Part shown: piece after piece, positions 36,014 through 44,312 of the stretch
Layout of the letters: every line of letters begins with the position of its first letter
How positions within the stretch are numbered: the first letter of the stretch is position 1
Assembly (NCBI GenBank): GCA_014896305.1
Contig: JADBKQ010000012.1
Location: forward strand, 1 to 62,127
Direction: 5' to 3'
DNA: 62,127 nt
Source: Limnochordaceae bacterium
Lineage (GTDB): Bacteria; Bacillota; Limnochordia; Limnochordales; DUMU01
Notes under the pieces: generated by a model
What the model saw: only the letters and a program-made list of their open reading frames with translations
Told to the model about the DNA's origin: nothing
The model's database searches: none
Program-made: the position numbers and the translations under genes

Positions 36014-37479
36014 CCGGGCAAAAGTTGCGCGCCAAAATATGGTAACGCTTACGGGATGCCCTCCAATCCTTGGGTCAAGGCCTCCAGTAACCGCTCTTGA
36101 TCCTTGTTGACGATAAACTCCTGTTTACGGCCACGAAACCTCAAATGGCCCAGGATCCCCAATACCCTTCGTCGAATCTCCTCAACTCCAGCTTCCTTCA
36201 GTTCACCAAGGCCTTTGCCTAGCCAACGGATCATTTCAGCTACCAATACGGCCACGAGCGTGCAGGCAATATGGCCATGGATCGATCTGAGCGATCGGAC
36301 ATGGAAGGAGTGCAGACCCAACTGACTTTTTGCCTCGCGATGGATTGTCTCAATGTGCCACCGTTGGTGGTACCAATCGATGACCGCTCTTCCATGCATT
36401 CGGGGATCATTGGCTGCCAACGCTCGGTAGGGCGTTTCCTTGTCCTTTTCGTCGTGTACAACGACGACAGTGATATCGCCGTACCCTGGCAGGTGAGCCC
36501 GGTATGTTCGGTACGTGACCTGGGGGTCTCGGGGATGATGTCGGAGTGCCTTCGGCTGACGGCGGGTCTCTCCGAAGAGGTCTTCGACCGATACAGAGCG
36601 CCCCTCCACCTCCACCCGACGGTCCGAATGCAGACGGGTCACCCAGAACGTCGAGCCTTGTTGGTTCAGGAAGGCGGTGGAGTGACCATACCAGCCATCG
36701 AACAGCAGGGCGTCTATCCGGATGCCGGCGTCTCGAACCCGTTGAATGATCTCCTGGGCCACGGCATACTTGTTTTCCCTTGGCCGCAGAATCACGAAGT
36801 CAACCGGAATCCGGTGACCCCCAGCCACCAAAGCCGCAGTGACCACCGTATACCCCCATACCTTCCGGTTTTGGCTGGAGTCATAGACCCAGCTGCTGCC
36901 TTCCATTTTGACCCCGCTCTTTTCGATGGCCGTATCATCGATGACCAACGTGACGGGTGCAGATGGAGGCAGTCGGAGAGCCTTCCAGGTGGCATAGGCC
37001 AGGCGGCGGAACAGCTCCTGCCAACGATAGCGCCGTCGATTCAGAATGCGGGTTAGGGTGGTCCGGTCCGCCGGAGCTCCCAGCGTGGTGAGCAACGCAT
37101 CTGCGTTCACCTTGTCGGCCAACTCCGTGACGGAATCGGCCTGCAGCCAGGCTTGAAGCACCAGGTCGAAAACGATCTTGGCCAGCGCCCAACCTCGACT
37201 CATCATGCCCAAGTCAGCCAGAATCTGTCCCAGACCGAGTCGGTCGAGCGCTTTCCAGAGGACAATCCCCCCGCCAGCGGAACTGACGGGGATTTTACTG
37301 GCAGCTCGGATCTGGATCTTGGCTTTCCGCGTAAAACGTGCCATACTGGAGCGGGCCATGAACAATTCCCTCCTTTGCTCAAGGGAAAGGTTCCTGGCCT
37401 CTTTTCAAATTCCTGCTATCTCGAGGGCATCAGCATCCCAGAAGTCACTGGTAAATAATGGTTCGCGACTCTTGCCCGG
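36014..37479 (-). mobile_element. IS4-type insertion sequence, complete, 1466 bp
   Basis: Imperfect inverted ends begin CCGGGCAAAAGTTGCGCGCC on the left and CCGGGCAAGAGTCGCGAACC on the right complement. The element is flanked by a direct duplication GGATC (36009-36013 and 37480-37484). Placing the ends one base further in gives a 4-bp duplication instead. It carries one transposase on the minus strand and sits inside a secreted-protein gene. Confidence 0.88.
36049..37359 (-). CDS. IS4-superfamily DDE transposase
   Basis: The RNase-H-like catalytic core is visible: LVIDDTAIEKSG (first Asp), DALLFDGWYGHS (second Asp), and YHQRWHIETIHREAKSQLGL with the YREK-like Glu motif. The N-terminal DNA-binding part and a complete C-terminus are present and there is no frameshift, so the transposase may still be active. 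ATG 37359 is 9 bp after AAAGGAGG; the frame opens at TTG 37365. The subgroup (IS4, IS701-like or ISH3-like) cannot be fixed by eye. Confidence 0.93.
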   Translation of the reverse strand: MARSSMARFTRKAKIQIRAASKIPVSSAGGGIVLWKALDRLGLGQILADLGMMSRGWALAKIVFDLVLQAWLQADSVTELADKVNADALLTTLGAPADRTTLTRILNRRRYRWQELFRRLAYATWKALRLPPSAPVTLVIDDTAIEKSGVKMEGSSWVYDSSQNRKVWGYTVVTAALVAGGHRIPVDFVILRPRENKYAVAQEIIQRVRDAGIRIDALLFDGWYGHSTAFLNQQGSTFWVTRLHSDRRVEVEGRSVSVEDLFGETRRQPKALRHHPRDPQVTYRTYRAHLPGYGDITVVVVHDEKDKETPYRALAANDPRMHGRAVIDWYHQRWHIETIHREAKSQLGLHSFHVRSLRSIHGHIACTLVAVLVAEMIRWLGKGLGELKEAGVEEIRRRVLGILGHLRFRGRKQEFIVNKDQERLLEALTQGLEGIP

Positions 37480-37943
37480 GGATCATATCTAACAGTTTCG
37501 ATCTGACCCTAGATGTGGACCTTTCGACTGGTGCCCCAGACTGGCTGGGAATCCGGTTCGGAACCGCCGAAGAGGGGGACATATGGTCCTATGGACACCT
37601 TCTGATGTTGCGACCGGACGGACGAATCGAACTATTCACGCAAAGCAGTGCTCCAGGGACCGCGAAGGATGCCGAAAAGGATCATTACTTTCTGGGGAAG
37701 GTCAGTCCGTTCGAAACTACGGAGAGTATCACAGTGGAGGTCCGGCCCGACAGAGTAACGGTTTGGGTCAGAGGAGTTGCCTTTGAATACACGGGGTTAA
37801 AAGTGGATCCTGGCTACATCGGACTATACGCTATGAACTCGGGTCCAATCAAACTCTCTTACGTTGAGGTAACATCAGCTGAGTAACTCACCAATAGTGC
37901 TGGGGATGGCCGTGTCCCTTGGCAGAGAAGCGTATATTCGGGG

Positions 37944-37976
37944 GGCAGGGGCAGCGGTTTCGCCCCTGCCTTCTCC
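37944..37976 (+). terminator. Hairpin after the interrupted secreted-protein gene
   Basis: GGCAGGGGC and GCCCCTGCC form a 9-bp stem around AGCGGTTTC and are followed by TTCTCC. The hairpin lies 58 bp after the stop at 37886. The T-run is weak. Confidence 0.55.
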
Positions 37977-38058
37977 AGCGTGCGGCTGATCGAACAGCTT
38001 CAACCGGGTTAACCCGAGCCAGGTCTAGTGCAGGGGGGGAGCAGCCACGCGTACGAAG

Positions 38059-41000
38059 TTGCTCAGGAAACCAGGTAGCGGGACGTCCAGCGTCGTCCTG
38101 GCGCTAAGTATTCTCCTGCTTTCTGAGTGGGAAGGGGGTGCACAGTCCGTGCAACCAAGCGTGGTACCAGTTCAGGTGCAAGACTTCATCTGGGGGGACG
38201 CACCCTACGAGATGACGGGTGAGCCTATGAAAGTGCCGGCCAGCTTGCCAGTGTTTTCTCAGAGCGTGCGGGAGGCGGCGTCCTCCTCGGTAACGATTCC
38301 AAGCGTGCACAGCCTCGTCGGTACTTTCCCTGGTAGAGCCACCGCTACACCGACTGTTGACTTTGAGGACATGACAGGATGGAAGGCCCTCTTCTACGAC
38401 GGTTCTTCCGGTGAGCTTTGGCAAACCCACGAGCAGTTGCTCCAGGGGGATTGGGTGGCCCAGCTTCGTTACCAAGGGCCGTACCAGGGAACGGGGCGGA
38501 TCGACATTGTACCGCCTGCCGCCATCACTGTTCCGGCCGGAGCACAGCGGGTGGGCCTGTGGGTATTCGCGACGGAATGGTGGGGCTGGGAACCGCAAAC
38601 CATACCGCCATCTACGCTTGGCCTGGTCTTCCAAGACGGAGACGGTCAATTCAGGAGCCTTACCCTGCAGACCCTCGACTGGAAGGAGTGGTTTTGGGTC
38701 GAGCGACAGATCCCTCAAGACTGGCCCAGGCCGCTGCTATTGACGGCGATTGAACTCAGCGACGTTCGTGCGGCGCAAAGGCGTTCGCTGTACCTGGACG
38801 CCTTGTCGTTCTACAGTGAACCTGCCAAGCGGGCATTACCGCAGCCAGCCCCAGGATCTCCGGCTTGGATGCCCTCCGATCCAGGGGCAACGGTACCAGC
38901 TGCGGCCGCCGACCCGGTGATCAGCCAAGCTGGTTCCGAGGTTGTCATCGCCACACGGAGCGCAGAAGGGATCACATACCGCTACACTCCTAAGACAGGG
39001 ACTCTGAGTGATATCCAGGTCGAGATGGCGGATGGTCGTCACTTCCAACCGTTTGTGGGGGGTGGGATCACAGGGCAGGTTGGCAACAGGCTAATTACGC
39101 CACAAACCCCAGGGGTGGAACGTCGCCTGCTGCAGATGAATGTTGAGGACAACTCAGTTACGACACGATGGCAATGGTCGTGGCGAGGAGATACTTTCGA
39201 GTTCACTTTGCGGCTGCGTCCGGTGCATAAGTCGCTAGTGGCTGAGTTTTATGCTCCAAAAGGTGGAAGGAGTCTTCTCTTTGGGCGAGTAAGTGGTATT
39301 AACGGCGCGAGAATGGTGGAAGTTCCGTATTGGAGTTACATTTACGGTCCCTCGAGCGGAAATCCAAAATTGCTGGCTGCCAATGGGTTATTCCTTACAT
39401 CCTACCTCGACTGGAACGTTTCCAATGCCAGCCGAATCTACGCACCGCGGGGAACAGCGGTGAGCAAAGATGGGGCTGCTATCAACGGTGGAGCGCAGTA
39501 TCTGCCCCTCTTGGATGGTTCATACAATCCCCTGTTCGAACGCGTGGTGCTAAACATCTCCTCCCACTTGGACGAGGTCCTGCCGGTCATACCGCACCCG
39601 TCTTCGACTCGCCAAGAGCTTCTCCGCAAAAACCTTCAGGCGACATATATGGGGTTACCGTCCACGCCGGCGGCCTGGACTCAGGCGTTTGATCATCTGC
39701 GGGCTTTATGGGACCTTGGCGTCTCGCACCTCTTTGTTCGGCACCATGAAGAGAGTTGGCGCGACGGTGGCGAGAGCTACACGCTAAGGGACACAGCCGC
39801 TCCAGCAAAGGGGGGGGATTCGGCTGTCGTTGCCTATGTCGCTCGGGTACGTAACGAGCTCGGGTTCGATGTCGGCCTCTACACGAACTACGTCGACATC
39901 GCTCCGGTGAACGGCAATTTTGCCCTGGACTGGGTGGCGCGTACCGAGGGCGGAGAGTTGATGCGGTCTTGGCCGCGCACCTACCGACTCAACTCTACCG
40001 CTGCCCTCGCTTTCGAGAGTGTTTATGCCCCTTTGATTGCAAAGAAATTTGGCACAAATGGATCATACACGGACGTTCATACCGCTTTGCCCCCTTGGGA
40101 AGCGGTGGATTACGATCCACGAGCACCGGGGGCAGGAGTGTTCCGTACGGTCTACCAAGACTATGGCTCTTTGCTGCTGCACGACCAGCAGGTCTACGAT
40201 GGGGAGGTCATGAGTGAAGGTGGTGTTCACTGGCTGTACGCGGGACTAGTCGACAGCAACTACGGCCAAGTGCGACTCGAGAGCGGAGATCCTAATGTGC
40301 CGCTTCTTGTGGACTTCCAACTACGACGCATTCATGAGCTGGAAGGCGACGCCGATGTAGTAGTTTATGGCCAGACGGGGCAGGTGGGGTACTACACGCA
40401 CCTGGCACAAGTGATCGCTTTTGGCAATCGTGGCGCCTTGTGGTTGCCAGCAGATCCGGTCGATTCTGCTAAGACCTACTTCCTGATGCAGCAGTTGCAA
40501 CAACGGTACGTCATGGAAAAGGTAGCTGCGATTCGGTATGGGGCGGCAGAGGACAAAGCGACCGGCTCCGAGGATCTCCTCAGCAGCGAAGATGCAGTCA
40601 CGAGCGGCGCCTACCTGCTCAGCCGAGTGTATATTGAGTATCAAAACGGCCTGCAGCTGTGGGTGAACGGCGGGCCAGCCGACTGGACGATTAAAGCGGC
40701 CGGCCGAGAGTGGACCTTGCCTTCCGGTGGGTGGTTGGCTCAGCAAGGAGATTTCATCGAGTTCAGTGCCCGAGTCGGTGGGCGACGGTTGGACGTTGTG
40801 ATCTCGCCGGAGTACATCTACGTAGACCCGCACGAGCGGCCACTAGAGCCAGCAGAGTTCCGAAGCCTTGGATTGCCCCAAGGGCCGCTGGTCGGCACGG
40901 ATGTTCCGGTCGTGTTGCTTTCGCCCAACGGCAGCCATCGCCGAGGCGACGGGTGGCAGGTGATACCGCTTGTTGCTCCCGGCCAGCAGGGCCATCTTGA

Positions 41001-41130
41001 GCTTGTTCCGTCGATGCTGAGCAGTACTGGTAAACCCGAGTTGTCCGCCTCGGACAGGATCCCCGGAAGCAACGCTCTCCTGCTGCAGGTTGACGGGGGG
41101 AAGCCGTACCCGTTAACCCTTAAGCCCTAA
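38059..41130 (+). CDS. Large secreted glycosidase-like protein of unrecognised family
   Basis: A signal-like N-terminus (VVLALSILLLSEW ... GGAQS) is followed by a beta-rich domain, an Ala/Pro linker (about 38830-38910), a galactose-mutarotase-like domain and a probable TIM-barrel (YMGLPSTPAAWTQAFDHLRA, LGVSHLFVRHHEESWRDGGE, DVGLYTNYVDIAP, GTNGSYTDVHTALPPWEAVD, YDGEVMSEGGVHWLYAG), then C-terminal beta domains. The order recalls GH101-like or DUF5696-type proteins; Asp in YTDVH and Glu in GEVMSEGG would be catalytic candidates. This is inference. The frame starts at TTG 38059 with a poor ribosome site, so the start is uncertain. Last gene of the plus-strand glycan cluster. Confidence 0.7.
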   Translation: MLRKPGSGTSSVVLALSILLLSEWEGGAQSVQPSVVPVQVQDFIWGDAPYEMTGEPMKVPASLPVFSQSVREAASSSVTIPSVHSLVGTFPGRATATPTVDFEDMTGWKALFYDGSSGELWQTHEQLLQGDWVAQLRYQGPYQGTGRIDIVPPAAITVPAGAQRVGLWVFATEWWGWEPQTIPPSTLGLVFQDGDGQFRSLTLQTLDWKEWFWVERQIPQDWPRPLLLTAIELSDVRAAQRRSLYLDALSFYSEPAKRALPQPAPGSPAWMPSDPGATVPAAAADPVISQAGSEVVIATRSAEGITYRYTPKTGTLSDIQVEMADGRHFQPFVGGGITGQVGNRLITPQTPGVERRLLQMNVEDNSVTTRWQWSWRGDTFEFTLRLRPVHKSLVAEFYAPKGGRSLLFGRVSGINGARMVEVPYWSYIYGPSSGNPKLLAANGLFLTSYLDWNVSNASRIYAPRGTAVSKDGAAINGGAQYLPLLDGSYNPLFERVVLNISSHLDEVLPVIPHPSSTRQELLRKNLQATYMGLPSTPAAWTQAFDHLRALWDLGVSHLFVRHHEESWRDGGESYTLRDTAAPAKGGDSAVVAYVARVRNELGFDVGLYTNYVDIAPVNGNFALDWVARTEGGELMRSWPRTYRLNSTAALAFESVYAPLIAKKFGTNGSYTDVHTALPPWEAVDYDPRAPGAGVFRTVYQDYGSLLLHDQQVYDGEVMSEGGVHWLYAGLVDSNYGQVRLESGDPNVPLLVDFQLRRIHELEGDADVVVYGQTGQVGYYTHLAQVIAFGNRGALWLPADPVDSAKTYFLMQQLQQRYVMEKVAAIRYGAAEDKATGSEDLLSSEDAVTSGAYLLSRVYIEYQNGLQLWVNGGPADWTIKAAGREWTLPSGGWLAQQGDFIEFSARVGGRRLDVVISPEYIYVDPHERPLEPAEFRSLGLPQGPLVGTDVPVVLLSPNGSHRRGDGWQVIPLVAPGQQGHLELVPSMLSSTGKPELSASDRIPGSNALLLQVDGGKPYPLTLKP

Positions 41131-41326
41131 GATTTTCCGACTGCCCGAGCGGGGAGCCCGGCGAAGATGACCCCGAGAGCGTCGCGGCAGGGAGGAAGAA
41201 GGGGCGCACCACCGCTGGCGTAGCTGTCACCCTGGGTGGGATGCTCGAGGATAGGACCGATGAACGATGCCTGCCGGGCGCGAGCTCACCTATCGGCTTG
41301 GCTTTGGGACTGCCTTGGACGAAGAA

Positions 41327-41354
41327 GGCCCGGAAGGTTGACCTCTTCCGGGCC
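41327..41354 (-). terminator. Hairpin between convergent genes
   Basis: GGCCCGGAAG and CTTCCGGGCC form a 10-bp perfect stem. On the minus strand it follows the F5/8C-domain gene stop by about 40 bp and is followed by TTCTTCG. It may also serve the plus-strand gene ending at 41130. Confidence 0.65.
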
Positions 41355-41391
41355 ATGTCGGAGCATAGACTTCCACTCCGTTTACTTCTGC

Positions 41392-41985
41392 TTATTTCGC
41401 GCCCCAGACTTGGACCTCGGCTACCCACATCAGGCCGGGCCGGGCCACCGGACCCCCGTTGGGAGCCTGTAAGATGCGAACCTTGTCAGTCTCGACGGGA
41501 ACGAAGGTAAAAGCGGTGGAGTAGACGTTGAAGGTTTCCTGGTCATTCATATACTTGGCGATGTCGACCCACTTCTCGCCATCCCAATACTGGATGACGA
41601 AATTGCTGCTGGACCACCACTTGGCGCGATCACGAGCCCAGAAAATAGTGACTCCACCAATCTTCTTCTTGCCGGGCAGTTGGATCTCGATCCAGTGTTC
41701 GTCGTTGCCGTTCTCGGCGGAAGCCCAGGCTACCTGGCTCCAGCGCCCATTCTCGTCCTGATCATTCAACTCGCCATCGTTGAGGGGAGTCGCGCTGTAA
41801 CCGCTGAAGTTGCTATCCGTAACCACGACACCACCATTGTCGACCAGGGCCCAGTTTACTTCGAGCGCCACCGGTGCGACGCCGGTGGTGAGGTCCTCTT
41901 CGGCCAGGGCTACACCTGCCCCGAGGGCAAGACCCGACAAGAGCGCAGCTGCTGTCAGGGGTAGCACACCAACCCGGAACTTCAT
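41392..41985 (-). CDS. Secreted F5/8-type C (discoidin/CBM32-like) domain protein
   Basis: A signal peptide (GVLPLTAAALLSGLALGAGV plus ALA) is followed by one beta-sandwich domain: YSATPLNDGELNDQDENGRW, WIEIQLPGKKKIGGVTIFWA, NFVIQYWDGEKWVDIAKY and RPGLMWVAEVQVWG, the pattern of galactose-binding discoidin domains. Such domains bind cell-surface glycans or carbohydrates; no catalytic domain is attached. ATG 41985 is preferred because AAAGGAA lies 9 bp upstream; GTG 41994 would overlap that site. It is convergent with the large glycosidase-like gene and probably belongs to the same glycan-use region. Confidence 0.85.
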   Translation of the reverse strand: MKFRVGVLPLTAAALLSGLALGAGVALAEEDLTTGVAPVALEVNWALVDNGGVVVTDSNFSGYSATPLNDGELNDQDENGRWSQVAWASAENGNDEHWIEIQLPGKKKIGGVTIFWARDRAKWWSSSNFVIQYWDGEKWVDIAKYMNDQETFNVYSTAFTFVPVETDKVRILQAPNGGPVARPGLMWVAEVQVWGAK

Positions 41986-42247
41986 CGGATACACTTCCTT
42001 TCAATGGTAGGGTTTGCGCTAAATATTCGCTAGCTTAGAAAAATCTCCTGCTGGAATGGATACCAAAATCAGGGTCGATTCTCGGATCCACTCGCCAGGC
42101 GCAATCAGGCTGCCGACAGGCGTGGTGGTCTGCATAGATGCCGCTCGTATAGGCACTGGCTTGATCGTGGCGCTCCGTGCAGTACGGGCCAGCCCAAAGT
42201 CAGGACACGGTTCGTCCAGGGGGGACTGGTACTCGACCGGGACGTGA

Positions 42248-43210
42248 CTAGAGGGTTGGTGTGGGGGTCGTCGGCGGCTGCGTCGGGGTGGGGCGTGCCA
42301 GAGGCGTCTTGCCGAACCCGAGGAAGCGGCCGCCGACGACCAGCACGTAAGCACCCCAGGCCAACACTTCCAGCAGTGACGGATTGGCGTTATAGCCGAC
42401 CAGTGCTCGCAGCAGCATGCCGCCAGGGCTCTGGTCGTTCAGTACAGCGCTGGCATCCCATACGTGTTCCACGACGACCGGCAAAAGTCTCGCTTCCTGC
42501 AGCTCGTGAACAGCGCCTGCCAACAAGCCGGCTGCCACCACGATCAGGAAAAGGCCGGTGACAAGGAAGAAGCGGCGCAGCGCCAGTCGCAACGTCGCTC
42601 GGAACAGGAGATAGGCCAGCACGATGGCGGCAGCTGCCCCCAGGACCGCACCGACGACAGCTTTGGCGTCCGGTTGTAGCACCGACCAGGCGGCCAGCAG
42701 CAGGACGCTTTCCACACCCTCCCGCAGCACCGCTGTGAACGCCACACCGGCCAGGGCCAAGAGCTGGCCACGGGTGAACTTTGTCTTGCCGGCGTCATCG
42801 GAGGATGCCGGGAACGCCTCTTCCCCGCGTGAAGCATTTTTCGCCCGTACACGTTCCAGCGTGCCTGGTGGCTGCGTACGGCTTAGGACCTGCCCGACCT
42901 GTTCCCCGAGACGCTGTGCATATGAGTGGGCTTGTCGCTGCATCCAGAGGATCATGCTGGTGACGACCGCTACGGCTATCAGCATCACTGTACCCTCGAA
43001 AACCTGTTCCGCCCGGCCTTCGAACTCCCCCACCAGATACCAGAGGACGATCGCCAACAAGACGCTAACGCCCACCGCACCTCCCGTCCCCAGCCATACA
43101 TACCGGGCCTGGCGCGACTGTCCGATCTTGTGCAGGTAACCGAGGAGGATGGCCACGATGAGAGCAGCCTCGATTCCCTCTCGGAGCATGATGAAGAATG
43201 CAGCACCCAC
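42248..43210 (-). CDS. FTR1-family high-affinity iron permease
   Basis: FTR1 proteins import iron across the cytoplasmic membrane, usually with an oxidase or periplasmic partner. The two REGxE signatures are present, REGIEAALIVAILLGYL near the N-terminus and LREGVESVLLLAAWSVL in the middle, within seven hydrophobic segments. A hydrophilic loop of about 35 residues (about 42780-42880) separates the two halves and a Thr/Pro tail ends the protein. GTG 43210 has GGGAG upstream. A minus-strand promoter lies at 43324-43352. It diverges from the M-box leader. No FTR1 partner gene is adjacent. Confidence 0.93.
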   Translation of the reverse strand: MGAAFFIMLREGIEAALIVAILLGYLHKIGQSRQARYVWLGTGGAVGVSVLLAIVLWYLVGEFEGRAEQVFEGTVMLIAVAVVTSMILWMQRQAHSYAQRLGEQVGQVLSRTQPPGTLERVRAKNASRGEEAFPASSDDAGKTKFTRGQLLALAGVAFTAVLREGVESVLLLAAWSVLQPDAKAVVGAVLGAAAAIVLAYLLFRATLRLALRRFFLVTGLFLIVVAAGLLAGAVHELQEARLLPVVVEHVWDASAVLNDQSPGGMLLRALVGYNANPSLLEVLAWGAYVLVVGGRFLGFGKTPLARPTPTQPPTTPTPTL

Positions 43211-43323
43211 CGGCTCTCCCGCCTTCCAGCGTCTCAGAGGTGGACAGTAGGCATAGGCATGGCACGGATACTACCGTCCACGGCTTTCGAGGGTTGCTTG
43301 CTTCCGTCAGAACCCTCAGGCTC

Positions 43324-43352
43324 AGTATGCTGGGCTCTGGCTGGTTTGTCAA
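43324..43352 (-). promoter_or_regulatory. SigmaA-type promoter of the FTR1 gene
   Basis: On the minus strand TTGACA (43352-43347) and CATACT (43329-43324) are 17 bp apart, about 115 bp before the GTG start. Confidence 0.7.
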
Positions 43353-43388
43353 CCACGACCTATATAAACCTGGCCGGTGGAGTCCGTC

Positions 43389-43417
43389 TTGACACAGGCG
43401 TGGTGCGGTGATATAAC
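43389..43417 (+). promoter_or_regulatory. SigmaA-type promoter of the M-box/mgtA transcript
   Basis: TTGACA (43389-43394) and TATAAC (43412-43417) are separated by 17 bp, directly before the riboswitch. The FTR1 promoter on the other strand lies about 40 bp away, so a regulator bound here could affect both. Confidence 0.85.
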
Positions 43418-43432
43418 CAGCCTGCAAGAAGT

Positions 43433-43592
43433 GCCCTCGTTAGGCGAGGTTCCTGCGTGGCACAGAGGCCGCTGCTCTGGAACGTCGAGAGACGCCAAGG
43501 GGTAGGATAGGCCAGGTCGGAGTAAGGCCTGGCTCGAAGCGGCTGGGAAAGATCCCTACGACACGCAGTGCTAAAGCTCAACCAGTGGGGGT
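43433..43592 (+). ncRNA. M-box (ykoK) Mg2+ riboswitch
   Basis: The conserved M-box phrases occur in order: CUCGUUAGGCGAGG (GUUAGGUGAGG core), GGCCGCUGCUCUGGAA, ACGUCGAGAGACGCCAAGGGG (nearly identical to the B. subtilis aptamer), GUAGGAUAGGCC, CGAAGCGGCUGGGAAAGAUC, and GCAGUGCUAAAGCUCAACCA. M-box aptamers fold when Mg2+ is plentiful and then allow a terminator to form. A terminator follows at 43665-43705 and an MgtA-type transporter gene lies downstream. Confidence 0.95.
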
Positions 43593-43664
43593 GCCTCGGC
43601 GGCTAGAATGCCGCGAGCCTAGGGTTCGCGGCGAAGGCAGCCGATGGACTATGCCCAGAGTTCT

Positions 43665-43705
43665 CCCTCCCTGGTTGAACCTGAACCATGGGAGGGTTTC
43701 TTTTT
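43665..43705 (+). terminator. Terminator of the M-box expression platform
   Basis: CCCTCCC-TGGTT pairs with AACCA-T-GGGAGGG around GAACCTG, followed by TTTCTTTTTG. It lies about 75 bp after the aptamer and would end the transcript before mgtA at high Mg2+. Confidence 0.88.
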
Positions 43706-44312
43706 GCCCCTGTGCTGCAATAGCGGTCGGTTCGGCAGCAGGCGACCGTTGGGAGTGTGTTCCTGACAGCTGTCGACAGAAGCTATGAATTTCAACCGCA
43801 CATCGGACCGGCAGGGGGTGAGCGTATGGACGGCGACCCTAGGTGGTGTCACCCACAAGTGACACACGACCAACTACGATGGTTCAGCGTGGGAGGCGCA
43901 CTGCGGACAGGAGTGAACGCCGCGGGCCAACCCGTGGGAGCACGAATAAGGGGGGCAAGGATAGACGGGGTTGACGTCCAACGCGACCTGCTGGGCAGTG
44001 TCTTTGCGTAGCCAACCTGAAACAGCTTTTCCTGCTGCTGGTCGCCCCGTGAGTGGAAGGTTGTCGCCCTTACCGAGGTGGCTTGTGGGCATTCACCTGC
44101 CATTTGTCCGTCTCTGGACGCTCGGGGTTCTCCCGATCCCTTGGCTATCTGGCTTTCCCACCTGAACATCGCCAGTTCACGAGTCCCGCTGGACGAACGA
44201 CACTATCGCTCGTGTGGCCAGGGCACGATCGACCCAGCCTCGTGCCAGTCGGTGCCTGCTGGGCGATCCGTGCAGGTGGTGAAGCATGGTGGCGTAGGGG
44301 GAGGCGATCCCG
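43706..44312 (+). other. Long leader between the M-box terminator and mgtA
   Basis: About 600 bp without a convincing gene. A 25-codon frame MNFNRTSDRQGVSVWTATLG plus GVTHK (from ATG 43785) has only a weak ribosome site. A longer overlapping frame (43757-44011) is not family-like. A remnant gene or a long untranslated leader are both possible. Confidence 0.4.

Larger units (their letters stand above)
35780..37886 (+). pseudogene. Secreted glycan-related protein interrupted by an insertion sequence
   Basis: Part one (35780-36013) has a signal peptide and MFSDDFSQGLTKWQVVWDPG, ending GQAEIRI. Part two (37485-37886) continues ISNSFDLTLDVDLSTGAPDW, then YGHLLMLRPDGRIELF and FEYTGLKVDPGYIGLYAMNS. 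Joining the two across the element, with one copy of the GGATC duplication removed, restores a single in-frame protein of 211 residues. The concanavalin-like fold resembles the DUF1080 (3-keto-disaccharide hydrolase) or LamG type. The ribosome site AAAGGAG is intact. The interruption looks recent because neither half has decayed. Confidence 0.85.

Noticed and set aside
43757..44011. An 84-codon gene in the mgtA leader
   Set aside because: It has no convincing ribosome site and no recognisable family; mentioned only in the leader note.
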